A stretch of 7,146 nt of DNA from Treponema sp. (GCA_017614655.1 JAGABO010000085.1:1-7146); one strand, 5' to 3'. Shown: positions 1-6,157, counted from the stretch's first letter. The notes: generated from the sequence alone by a model not told the origin. Program-made: numbers and translations.

Positions 1-2291
1 CCCAGTGAATATTCTGCATTTTCTATGTGTTTTTTTAAGCCAGGATATGAAGAATTTAATTCGTAAAGTGAAAGGAGGTCACTGTATGATGCAACTGCAA
101 GCGGTGTTTTTCCATTTATTTCTTTTACGCATGATTCAACCCTCATCGGGAAAACGGCATCAAAATTTTCTTTGTCGAGAAGTCGTTCTATTTTAAGTGT
201 AAGAAGTCCTGCATCTTTGTTTCTCGGATAGTAGGTTTTTACAAGACTTACTTTTTCCTTTGCATTTTCAAGCAGTTTTTTTCCTTCCTGCGTTTTACCT
301 TCCTGCATGAGGGCAGAACCTTTCTGATAGAATTCATCTGCAAGCGAAAGGTTTCTGTTCATTTCCGGAGCCTTTGTGTCATAAGGTGAAATTTCACGTC
401 CGCCTTTTATTTCCAGGGCAGTATTTACAAAGTCCTTGAGGCGTTCAAGTTCCATATCTCTGTCAATTGGAAGGTCAGTTAGTTTTTCCCATGCTGATCT
501 TTTTTCTTCTATTTGAGTTATTACAAGACTTGCATTTTCGAAGTTGCCCGAGTCATAAGATCTTTTTGCCTTTGTCTTGAGGTTTCGCTGTTCTTTAAAA
601 AACTCCGGCTTTTTCTTTTCGATGATTTTGTCTTTAAGCAAAATGATTGAACTGTAGACATTTTCCTTTAAGTCTCCGTCATTGTTAAGCGAAGCCGTAT
701 GCGAATCGTAGGAATTTTTTGCTTTCTGAAGATTATCCATTGCAGAATCATAAGCTGCCGTGTTGTAGCTTCTTGAAGCCCTTTCATAAAAAACGGTTAC
801 TTCATTTTTTGCAAGGACAGCATCCAGTTTAAGTGACCGTGCCTTTTCCGAAACAGCCGAAAGTTTTGGAAAAAGCTTTTGAAGATTGTCCCTTGTAGTG
901 TCTATTTCGCGGCTTTCTTTTAGAAAACTTGATCTGTATGCATATCCGTCCGAAAGTTTTACTTTTGATGAATCCAGATGCTTTATGTCATTGCGTATTG
1001 ATTCTTCGAGTACCGGAAGACGGTCAAGCGCACGCTGAGAATATTTTACTTCGTTACCGGAATCAATCAGTTTTTCTATTTCTGTAAGCTCTGTGCTTTC
1101 TGAGTTGTAAAGACCTTCTGCACAGAGAGCGTAGTATGCTGCACTTTCTTTCCAGTATTCGACGGAAAGGGTAGATGCTGTTTTCTCTATTTCTTCCGAA
1201 GCATTATAAAGACTGTCTGCAAATATTCTTGAAGAGGGACGGATATTTTCCATGCGTCTTAGTCTTACAAGCGGCTGTGATTTTTTCTGTGCTACTGCGG
1301 TATTTGAAAACGAAAGAAATGAATTTGCAAATCTTATGAGCTCTTCTGAATATGTGTCTTTGCCGCTTTTTACTGCATTTACAGGATCATCCGGTTTTTT
1401 TAGGTTTGTTTTTTTGAGTTCGCGGTATGATTTTACCGTTGCCTGAATTGAACTGCTTTCCGTGCATACGGTAGAAAGAAAATCCATTTCATCAGAAAAA
1501 GAAATTTTCTCCCTTACGATGTTTCTTCCGGCTCCTTCCAGCAGGGCGTATATTTCATGAATTTTTTTCTGATATTCGGCATTTTTTTTGAGTGCAAGGG
1601 CACATTCTTTTGCCTTTTCCATGTCTGTGTTTTTGAACAGGGAAGAAACTTCCATCTGTTCAGCAAACGATGATGCATAAGATATGCTTTCGTCTTCTAT
1701 GCTTTTTTTTGCTTTTTCCAGAACAGAATCAATGCAGGAATCCATTACTCCAAGAATTCCGGTTCTTCTGTCTTCATCTATTCCGAGTATTGATTTTGAA
1801 AGATATGTAATGTAGGGAGACGAGCCGTTTCTCTTTATAATCTGCCCGGACTCTGCAACGGAATTTCTTATTTCTATAAGCGGAAGAAGTTTTTCCGTAA
1901 GTTTTTTTGAATCCTTTGCGCTTTCTATGTCTGTTTTTATTTTCTGAATGTCACCCTGCAGCCTGATGAATTTTGAAATTTCGTTTTTAACTTTTCCTAT
2001 TTCTTCATCAGTTTTTTTTACTTCGTAGGACGGAGCACTGTATGAATCCCTCATGAAGCCGAATGCATCCGGTTTTTTCTTTTCTGTTTTTGAAAAAGCT
2101 TCTGCTGCATCTGCAAAATTTCCGTCAATTGTAAGCGCCAGTGCTTCTGAATTTATTTCTGCAAAACGTGAAGGATATTTTTTAAACACTGCACCTGCAA
2201 TAGTTTCCGATTCTGATTTTTTTGCAGAAACCGGAACGGCAAATGTGAGAATAAATGTCGTAAGAAAGAAGAATGTCTTTTTTCGGTTCAT
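1..2291 (-). CDS. Exported TPR-like/helical protein of unknown function (3' end outside window)
   Basis: The minus strand is open without a stop from the ATG at 2291 to the window edge, giving 763 codons of an unfinished gene. The N-terminus is a classic signal peptide: MNRKK, then a hydrophobic stretch at residues 6-21, then a VSA|KK cleavage site near residue 23. The mature protein is therefore probably periplasmic. The rest is highly charged and helical, rich in Lys, Glu and Ser. It has TPR-like segments near residues 55-72 (GNFADAAEAFSKTEKKKPD), 505-530, 573-600 and 643-690 (for example YDSGNFENA and ALMQEGKTQEGKKLLENAK). I see no enzymatic motif and cannot name the family. Another in-frame ATG lies at 2303 (MYRKMNRKK). 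I prefer 2291 because the predicted promoter would start transcripts near 2300, and MNRKK gives a normal signal peptide. It lies 60 bp after the GH57-like gene and may be co-transcribed or separately promoted. The reading frame is certain; the function is not. Confidence 0.88.
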   Translation of the reverse strand, partial: MNRKKTFFFLTTFILTFAVPVSAKKSESETIAGAVFKKYPSRFAEINSEALALTIDGNFADAAEAFSKTEKKKPDAFGFMRDSYSAPSYEVKKTDEEIGKVKNEISKFIRLQGDIQKIKTDIESAKDSKKLTEKLLPLIEIRNSVAESGQIIKRNGSSPYITYLSKSILGIDEDRRTGILGVMDSCIDSVLEKAKKSIEDESISYASSFAEQMEVSSLFKNTDMEKAKECALALKKNAEYQKKIHEIYALLEGAGRNIVREKISFSDEMDFLSTVCTESSSIQATVKSYRELKKTNLKKPDDPVNAVKSGKDTYSEELIRFANSFLSFSNTAVAQKKSQPLVRLRRMENIRPSSRIFADSLYNASEEIEKTASTLSVEYWKESAAYYALCAEGLYNSESTELTEIEKLIDSGNEVKYSQRALDRLPVLEESIRNDIKHLDSSKVKLSDGYAYRSSFLKESREIDTTRDNLQKLFPKLSAVSEKARSLKLDAVLAKNEVTVFYERASRSYNTAAYDSAMDNLQKAKNSYDSHTASLNNDGDLKENVYSSIILLKDKIIEKKKPEFFKEQRNLKTKAKRSYDSGNFENASLVITQIEEKRSAWEKLTDLPIDRDMELERLKDFVNTALEIKGGREISPYDTKAPEMNRNLSLADEFYQKGSALMQEGKTQEGKKLLENAKEKVSLVKTYYPRNKDAGLLTLKIERLLDKENFDAVFPMRVESCVKEINGKTPLAVASYSDLLSLYELNSSYPGLKKHIENAEYSL

Positions 2292-2293
2292 TT

Positions 2294-2338
2294 TTCTATA
2301 CATTGAATTTTAACATTTATTTTCAAATTTGTATAGAA
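2294..2338. repeat. Long AT-rich inverted repeat over promoter and start region
   Basis: The 14-nt arm at 2294-2307 (+ strand TTCTATACATTGAA) is the exact reverse complement of the 17-nt arm at 2322-2338 (TTCAAATTTGTATAGAA), apart from three extra bases (ATT) in the longer arm. The arms are separated by 14 nt. In RNA this gives two helices of 5 and 9 bp with a 3-nt bulge. No U-tract follows on either strand, so it is not a canonical intrinsic terminator. It covers the candidate -35 and -10 elements and ends two bases before the ATG at 2291. This suggests an operator, or a leader hairpin that hides the start codon in read-through transcripts from the GH57-like gene. Confidence 0.6.
2307..2335 (-). 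promoter_or_regulatory. Candidate sigma-70 promoter for the exported protein gene
   Basis: Reading the minus strand, TATACA (2335-2330, 4 of 6 matches to TTGACA) is followed after 17 bp by an extended -10 element, TGTTAAAAT (-10 hexamer TAAAAT at 2312-2307). Transcription would start near 2300. That would exclude the ATG at 2303 and leave a very short leader before the ATG at 2291. The region is AT-rich, so chance matches are easy. The call rests on motif and spacing only. Confidence 0.35.
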
Positions 2339-2351
2339 TTAAAAAATAAAA

Positions 2352-3950
2352 CTATTTCTTTCTGCTGTAGATTCTGTAATTCATCCACGGGTAAATGGCG
2401 TCCTGCTTTTCTTTTTTTGTAAGCCAGTCCGTGCTTACGGTATTCGAAGCAAGTGCATTAAAAATCATGGTGAATGAAAGTATGTGGCGCTTAAAAGTAT
2501 CTTTTACGTATTCGGTAAGTTTTCCTTCATGAAGCATAAGGGGCCACTGTCCGCTCTGTGCAAGAAGAATTTCTTTTGCAGCAAGATTAAGGAGACGTCC
2601 CTTAAGGCTGGTTTCTGAAGGAAGCCTTTCTGCAAGATCTGTCATTCTTTCCGTTGCTTTCCTGATGTAACGGTACATCCAGCTGTTTGAATCATCAAGA
2701 AGATTTTCTCCGTATCCTGAATCATCACCGGTGGAAGGGAAGGGGTCTACTTTTTGAAGTGTAAGCTGATCTTCAAGAAGATTACGGCAGAGATCAAGTT
2801 CAACTCCCTCTCCGTCCTTACAGAATGAACGTATTACTTTTTCCAGAAAGATAATTCCTTCGTGCCATTTTTCGCCGATAAGTTCAGCAGGAATTACGCA
2901 GATGTCAGAAACTGTTTTTTCGGGAAGCAGTTCTGCTGCTTTTGAAAGTTTTTCTTTTATGCTGTCAGTAAAGACAGCTGCATCTTCTGTTACCTGTTCA
3001 AGAGCTTCTTCCGGATCGTAGATTTCTGTTTCTTCTCCCGGATCATCTCCGCCTTTTTTCCAGTAGCGGTAAAGGGTACCGCTTCTTACTCCCGAGTTAC
3101 CGAGAAAGGATTTAAGTTCTTCTGCCTTAAGTTCGTAGCCTATATCTTTAAACTCCGAACGGTAAACTTCGTTTTCTACAAAGCCTTCTTCTCCGTTTAT
3201 AAGTTTTAGTGCCTGACTGTCTGTAGGAAACAGAATGAGAGAAGAAGGACTCCTTACCGGACGGAAAATACCTGTGTCGCAGGCATTGTTCGAAAAAAGT
3301 ACGGTACGCGGGTCTACCAGAGTGTAGTTCATTCCGTAAGAACGGAGAATTCTGTCTAATCCAGGCGCAAAGCCCATGAACGGCAGGAAGAAACCGTCTC
3401 CGCTTTCTCCGAAGAACTGTCTCTGTGCGTAAAGACCTGTTTCTACCTGTGCATTGACTGCTTCTTCCAGATCAGAAAAGTGGGGCAGATATGCGTAAGT
3501 AGCTGCTGTCGGAATAAGTTCTATTAAGCCTTTTGCAGCAAAGGAGGCAAAAGCTTTTGTAAGGTTTTTGCCGTATTTTTCCGTAAAGTCTGATTTTGTC
3601 TTCTTAAAGTTTTCGAGCGTTTCTTTTGCAAGTTCACTGCATTCAGAACCTTTAGTACGTTTTATTTCGCTTTCTCCGAGTTTTATAGCCCTTTCAAGGA
3701 AGTTTTCGTACTGTTTCTGAATTTCTGCATCGTTTAAGAGTTCTGCCAGCTGGGAAGAAATTACCATAGAAATCTTAAAGTCTGCACCTTCTGATTCCAG
3801 CTGTGAAAAAAGATTTAAAAGCGGAATGTATGTTTTTGTTATTGCCGAAAAAAGTACTTCGTTTTCGTTTGTAAACTCAGTTTTGCTGTTTAAGTTTCTT
3901 ATGTACGCCTGATTTGCATTTATTACAAGTACGAGTTTTTTAGCTGACAT
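2352..3950 (-). CDS. GH57 branching-enzyme-like protein with DUF1957 C-terminus; predicted catalytically inactive
   Basis: This 532-residue protein has the length and layout of GH57 1,4-alpha-glucan branching enzymes. Family landmarks are all recognisable (numbering from the 3950 ATG): KLVLVINANQAYIRN (about 5-19), GLIELIPTAATYAYLP (141-156), GFFLPFMGFAPGLDRILR (186-203), FKDIGYEL (267-274), AELIGEKWHEG (355-365), NSWMYRYI (422-429), WPLMLHEGKLTEYVKDTFKRH (469-489) and AIYPWMNYRIY near the end. At the catalytic sites the family residues are missing. HAH is NAN (11-13), the ATH histidine is Tyr152, the nucleophile Glu of WLPE is Phe191, and the acid/base Asp before AELFG is Pro354. The fold is probably kept but chemistry lost, so a glucan-binding or regulatory role is more likely than branching. 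An ATG also exists at 3956, but the Shine-Dalgarno at 3962-3957 abuts it and sits 6 nt from 3950, so 3950 is chosen. The stop is TAG at 2354-2352. The gene starts 10 bp after the DUF4912 stop codon, so the two are probably translationally coupled. Family membership is secure; inactivity is inferred from a by-eye alignment. Confidence 0.9.
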   Translation of the reverse strand: MSAKKLVLVINANQAYIRNLNSKTEFTNENEVLFSAITKTYIPLLNLFSQLESEGADFKISMVISSQLAELLNDAEIQKQYENFLERAIKLGESEIKRTKGSECSELAKETLENFKKTKSDFTEKYGKNLTKAFASFAAKGLIELIPTAATYAYLPHFSDLEEAVNAQVETGLYAQRQFFGESGDGFFLPFMGFAPGLDRILRSYGMNYTLVDPRTVLFSNNACDTGIFRPVRSPSSLILFPTDSQALKLINGEEGFVENEVYRSEFKDIGYELKAEELKSFLGNSGVRSGTLYRYWKKGGDDPGEETEIYDPEEALEQVTEDAAVFTDSIKEKLSKAAELLPEKTVSDICVIPAELIGEKWHEGIIFLEKVIRSFCKDGEGVELDLCRNLLEDQLTLQKVDPFPSTGDDSGYGENLLDDSNSWMYRYIRKATERMTDLAERLPSETSLKGRLLNLAAKEILLAQSGQWPLMLHEGKLTEYVKDTFKRHILSFTMIFNALASNTVSTDWLTKKEKQDAIYPWMNYRIYSRKK

Positions 3951-3956
3951 CCCCAT

Positions 3957-3962
3957 CCCCTT
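3957..3962 (-). promoter_or_regulatory. Ribosome binding site AAGGGG that decides the GH57-like start
   Basis: The minus strand reads CTAAGGGGATGGGGATG. AAGGGG overlaps the TAA stop of the DUF4912 gene. It touches the first ATG (3956) with no spacer but lies 6 nt from the second ATG (3950), which is normal spacing. This favours 3950 as the start and links translation of the two genes. The same TAAGGGG arrangement precedes the ATPase gene at 5785-5792. Confidence 0.6.
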
Positions 3963-4629
3963 AGTTTGAAAAAGACTGTCTGTGATTTATGTAGTGTGAA
4001 TAAAGGAGTTCCTTCATTCCGGAAAGTTCTACAAGCGGACTCATCTTTATTTTTTTACCCGGCTGCATGTCCCTTATGTCTTCACGCTCTTTAAGTATTT
4101 TCATTTTTTTAGAGAAAGTAAGTACCCTCGGCTGTTCATCTGCAAATTTCTGCGCAAGACTTACCATGACGTATTTTTTATCTGTCGGGATAAGGACGGA
4201 AAGTTCTCTCTGCTCCGGTTTTATGCTTAAGTCGAATGAATCGCACGGTTTTTCGTCGGTTTCATTTTCGTAGAATGTGATGTGAAGAAAAATGCTTTCG
4301 AAAGACGGATCCTGTTTTATCACGGCCATGTCTGATTCCTTTATGTCCCAGTAGACAAAAAGCCAGGCAGGATTTCTCATGAAAAGGGATACCGTTGTGT
4401 CGTTGTAAGTAAGCGGAAGATCCTGTTCTTCGAAAAGTTCCTGTTCGGTAAGGGTTTCGTCTGTGCCTGTTCCTGCGGCATCTTCTTCGGTAAATTCAAG
4501 AAGTTCTCCGATGATAAGCCTTCTGTCTAAGTTGTCGGGAAAATCAATTCCATAGTCATCTGCAAGGCTTAATAAATCAGCAGTAGACATTGCTTCCAGT
4601 CTCTGCCGTGTCAGGAGATCTTTTTTCAT
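3961..4629 (-). CDS. DUF4912 domain protein with SAP/Rho-N-like N-terminus
   Basis: This 222-residue soluble protein has no signal peptide or membrane segment. Residues 10-46 (motif LEAMSTADLLSLADDYGID) resemble the helix-extension-helix of SAP or Rho N-terminal domains, followed by an acidic linker at about 47-72. The DUF4912 core runs from about 73 to 172. Its hallmark is TYNDTTVSLFMRNPAWLFVYWDI (74-96 region), followed by alternating beta-type strands up to PRVLTFS. The C-terminus (173-222) is basic. The molecular function of DUF4912 is not established as far as I know. Its position directly upstream of the GH57-like gene, with only 10 bp between stop and start, implies that the two proteins work together. 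The ATG at 4629 has no clear Shine-Dalgarno, and a start very close to the predicted transcription start would fit a near-leaderless mRNA. An internal ATG at 4590 (MSTADLL) would cut into the N-terminal domain and is less likely. Confidence 0.88.
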   Translation of the reverse strand: MKKDLLTRQRLEAMSTADLLSLADDYGIDFPDNLDRRLIIGELLEFTEEDAAGTGTDETLTEQELFEEQDLPLTYNDTTVSLFMRNPAWLFVYWDIKESDMAVIKQDPSFESIFLHITFYENETDEKPCDSFDLSIKPEQRELSVLIPTDKKYVMVSLAQKFADEQPRVLTFSKKMKILKEREDIRDMQPGKKIKMSPLVELSGMKELLYSHYINHRQSFSN

Positions 4630-4634
4630 GATTT

Positions 4635-4666
4635 ATCATAATTGCGAAAAACAGAGATTTAGTCAA
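4635..4666 (-). promoter_or_regulatory. Candidate promoter of the DUF4912/GH57-like operon
   Basis: On the minus strand, TTGACT (4666-4661, 5 of 6 to consensus) is followed by AATTAT after 17 bp (4643-4638) or by the better hexamer TATGAT after 20 bp (4640-4635). Either would place the transcription start within a few bases of the ATG at 4629, predicting a very short leader or none. The nine bases TTGACTAAA are identical to those at the ssrA -35 region. The spacing is ambiguous, so confidence is limited. Confidence 0.35.
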
Positions 4667-4761
4667 TATAAAAAAACGGCAGTTCGGTTAATTTATTTTA
4701 AGTTTTCCTTCTGGTCGGCGCATGTTTCGCGGGGTTCAATTTTTTCCATTATGTACCGCAT

Positions 4762-4801
4762 AAAAAAATAAAGCCCGGCTTACCTTAAATAAGTCGGGCT
4801 T
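4762..4801 (-). terminator. Intrinsic terminator of ssrA
   Basis: The minus strand carries AAGCCCGACTTA (4801-4790), a 7-nt loop, and TAAGCCGGGCTT (4782-4771). This forms a 12-bp stem with one mismatch (A opposite C) and is followed by TATTTTTTT ending at 4762. It starts 8 nt after the tmRNA 3' end. The GC-rich stem base and long U-tract make this a textbook Rho-independent terminator. It isolates ssrA from the DUF4912 operon. Confidence 0.93.
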
Positions 4802-4808
4802 ATTCTTT

Positions 4809-5178
4809 TGGAGATGGGGGGAATTGAACCCCCGTCCGAACAAGTTAACCAGGCACCTCTACAGGCTTATTGAAGCGAGGTGTTTGTCGGGAAAGGGTAG
4901 CGGCTTCAAAGGCGTCCTTTCCGTATCGCAGAAAGAAGTCCCGTACACGGCCTGCGCTCCGTGCAAAGCAAGTCCCTGTCTGTGACAGCAGTTTACGGCG
5001 TTAGGAACAGCACACCGCAAGTGCCGGTCTCGCATTAAGCAGCGAGGCTAACTGCTTCGGAAGATTCCTCTTCACGACGTTTTGCAACTTTTGCAGTTAT
5101 TGTTTTGTCAGTTTAAGGCACCTTCACGCCTGCCTGCAGCACAAGATTACTCCTGCCCGTCGAAACCGGAACATCCCC
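4809..5178 (-). ncRNA. ssrA: Transfer-messenger RNA (tmRNA), one-piece
   Basis: tmRNA rescues stalled ribosomes with SmpB by acting first as tRNA-Ala and then as a short mRNA. The 5' end, GGGGATG (5178-5172), pairs with CATCTCC (4816-4810) to form a 7-bp acceptor stem with one G-U pair. It is followed by TTCCGGTTTCGACGGG, the conserved tmRNA D-analogue region. At the 3' end, GGGGGTTCAATTCCCCC is the T arm. The discriminator is A4809 and CCA is not encoded (the next bases are AAA), so CCA must be added enzymatically. CAGGCA near the 5' end can pair with TGCCTG near the 3' end as the long P2 helix. The stop codon of the tag lies in the loop of a CTCGC/GCGAG hairpin, as in helix 5 of other tmRNAs. 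The length is about 370 nt, and 5' and 3' halves are in normal order. The gene has its own promoter and terminator. Confidence 0.95.
5035..5094 (-). other. tmRNA proteolysis-tag reading frame
   Basis: The resume codon is most likely GCA at 5094-5092. It is preceded by TAACT, which keeps the U and A at -5 and -4 known to matter for tag-frame setting. Reading from there gives AKVAKRREEESSEAVSLAA and then TAA at 5037-5035, 19 residues. A second in-frame GCA at 5085-5083, preceded by AAGTT, would give a 16-residue tag starting AKRREEE. The LAA ending fits recognition by ClpXP-type proteases. The frame and ending are clear; the exact first residue is not certain. Confidence 0.75.
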
Positions 5179-5187
5179 GGTTTTATT

Positions 5188-5220
5188 AAAAGCGCCTTAT
5201 ATAAACATAAAAGCGCTTTT
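5188..5220 (-). repeat. Inverted repeat/palindrome between ATPase gene and ssrA
   Basis: AAAAGCGC (5220-5213, minus strand) and GCGCTTTT (5195-5188) form an 8-bp dyad around a 17-nt loop. The first copy is itself the left part of a perfect 12-bp palindrome, AAAAGCGCTTTT, at 5209-5220. The dyad lies inside the ssrA promoter, between the -35 box and the start of the mature tmRNA. It could be a weak terminator for the upstream operon, since the stem ends in UUUU but no longer U-tract follows. It could also be an operator. I cannot choose from sequence. Confidence 0.45.
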
Positions 5221-5227
5221 TAGTCAA
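5198..5227 (-). promoter_or_regulatory. ssrA promoter
   Basis: TTGACT (5227-5222, 5 of 6 to consensus) is followed after 18 bp by TATATA (5203-5198). Transcription would start about 10-15 nt before the mature 5' end at 5178, leaving a short leader for RNase P to remove. The -35 box starts just after the TAA (5232-5230) of the upstream ATPase gene. A second near-copy of the box (GTGACTAAAG/TTGACTAAAA, 10-bp period) overlaps that stop codon. Confidence 0.6.
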
Positions 5228-5229
5228 CT

Positions 5230-5778
5230 TTAGTCACCTACAGTAACACCGTGTCTCTTCTGCTGGAAGTGCTTGAGCATTGCTACTCCGTTTCTCTTGT
5301 CGTTGTAGATGAAACCGCCGTTCCAGTATTCAAGGGCTGCGAAAAGTGCGTTTCCGCCGTCCTGATCATCAGATTTTTTTGTACGGAAAGTTACGTAGTT
5401 TGCAAGTTCTTCGAAGTTTGAATCGCGGAGAGCGTCAATTCTTTTTCTGTTGAACTCATTCCACTTTTCAAGATCCTTAAATCCTTCACCTTCGTCTTCT
5501 ACGATGATGTGTGCATGTGTTGCACTGAAGGAGTACCATACGCGAACCTTCTTGTTGATGTCGCAGTTATTTCCGTGTTTTACTGCGTTTTTGATAATTT
5601 CACTTATCTGCTGTTCAAGAAGGTTAATTTCCTTGATTTCAAGGGGAGCCGACTGCACGATAAGAAGCGTGAAGTATCTGATCTGCCTGAAGTCTGACGG
5701 AAATTCCTTGTAAAGCATATTTGCTTTGTCAAAGAGCGGGTCGTTGCTGTCTGCACGTAATTCTTTGAGTTCTTCCAT
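5230..5778 (-). CDS. GHKL ATP-binding protein, RsbW/SpoIIAB-like serine kinase or anti-sigma factor
   Basis: This 182-residue protein has the Bergerat ATP-binding fold of RsbW-type kinases. The N box is EQQISEIIKNAVKHGN (55-70, with E60, N64, H68, G69), the G1 box is VEDEGEGF (93-100), and a G2-like region is DGGNALFAALEYWNGG (140-155). The three-element order and the length fit the anti-sigma kinase family. There is no histidine-kinase dimerisation domain. In this family the protein binds a target such as a sigma factor and phosphorylates the STAS partner encoded just upstream. The G1-to-G2 segment (101-139) is long and charged, and the G2 box lacks the usual GxGxG pattern, so kinase activity is likely but not assured. 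It starts 11 bp after the STAS stop with Shine-Dalgarno AAGGGGG (5791-5785) 6 nt from the ATG, which suggests coupled translation. No target gene lies in the window; ssrA follows directly. Confidence 0.87.
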   Translation of the reverse strand: MEELKELRADSNDPLFDKANMLYKEFPSDFRQIRYFTLLIVQSAPLEIKEINLLEQQISEIIKNAVKHGNNCDINKKVRVWYSFSATHAHIIVEDEGEGFKDLEKWNEFNRKRIDALRDSNFEELANYVTFRTKKSDDQDGGNALFAALEYWNGGFIYNDKRNGVAMLKHFQQKRHGVTVGD

Positions 5779-5789
5779 TTTCTGCCCCC

Positions 5790-6128
5790 TTATTCATTTA
5801 TCATAAGAAGAGCTTCTTCAACGCTGTTGGCAATAGGGAAATAGCCCATAAGTTTCGTAAGCTCAATAACTTTCTTTACAGAACCGTGTATATTGGAAAT
5901 GTAAAGCTTCAGATTCATCTTCTTAATGGTTGAAGAAATGTAAATGAGAGCTCCGATTCCGGACGAGTCGATGTAGTCAACCTGTTCGAGATTGATTACG
6001 AAGGACTTTACGTTCTTCTCAAGCATCTTCATTACAAGTTCCTTGAGTTTGTAAGAATTGTACAGATCCATTTCACCATTTACGTCGATGATGTAAACTT
6101 CGCCATTCTTACGGATTTTAAGTTCCAT
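5790..6128 (-). CDS. STAS-domain anti-sigma-factor antagonist (RsbV/SpoIIAA-like)
   Basis: This 112-residue protein is a single STAS domain covering nearly the whole chain. It begins with strand VYIIDVNGEMDLYNS (11-25), and then has FVINLEQVDYIDSSGIGAL (43-61). Asp54-Ser55-Ser56-Gly57 matches the phosphorylation loop of SpoIIAA and RsbV, in which the Ser directly after the Asp (Ser55 here) is the kinase target. In the family the unphosphorylated form binds the RsbW-like kinase and frees its target; the PP2C phosphatase encoded upstream restores this state. The ATG at 6128 has an excellent Shine-Dalgarno, AAGGAG (6141-6136), spaced 7 nt. Part of it lies in the short inverted repeat CCTTTAAAAAGG (6149-6138). 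Gaps of 29 bp upstream and 11 bp downstream place it in one operon with both partners. It should be cytoplasmic. Confidence 0.93.
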   Translation of the reverse strand: MELKIRKNGEVYIIDVNGEMDLYNSYKLKELVMKMLEKNVKSFVINLEQVDYIDSSGIGALIYISSTIKKMNLKLYISNIHGSVKKVIELTKLMGYFPIANSVEEALLMINE

Positions 6129-6157
6129 TTTCTAGCTCCTTTTTAAAGGTTTATTTC

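Noticed and set aside
5..2313. Plus-strand ORFs at 5-196, 1252-1446 and 2053-2313
   Set aside because: They lie opposite the continuous 763-codon minus-strand gene, have no ribosome binding site or recognisable domain, and have compositions typical of antisense frames.
2352..3950. Annotating the GH57-like protein as an active 1,4-alpha-glucan branching enzyme
   Set aside because: Overall similarity supports the family, but the residues at the nucleophile, acid/base and histidine positions are all replaced.
4067..4273. Plus-strand ORF of 68 codons
   Set aside because: It is the antisense shadow of the DUF4912 coding region, with no initiation signal.
4809..4850. A tRNA gene suggested by the T-arm sequence GGGGGTTCAATTCCCCC
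   Set aside because: The acceptor strand pairs with GGGGATG at 5178-5172, 370 nt away, and the intervening sequence has tmRNA features, so this is the 3' end of ssrA and not a separate tRNA.
5450..5713. Two overlapping plus-strand ORFs (5450-5713 and 5509-5697)
   Set aside because: Both are antisense to the well-supported RsbW-like ATPase gene and overlap each other in different frames.
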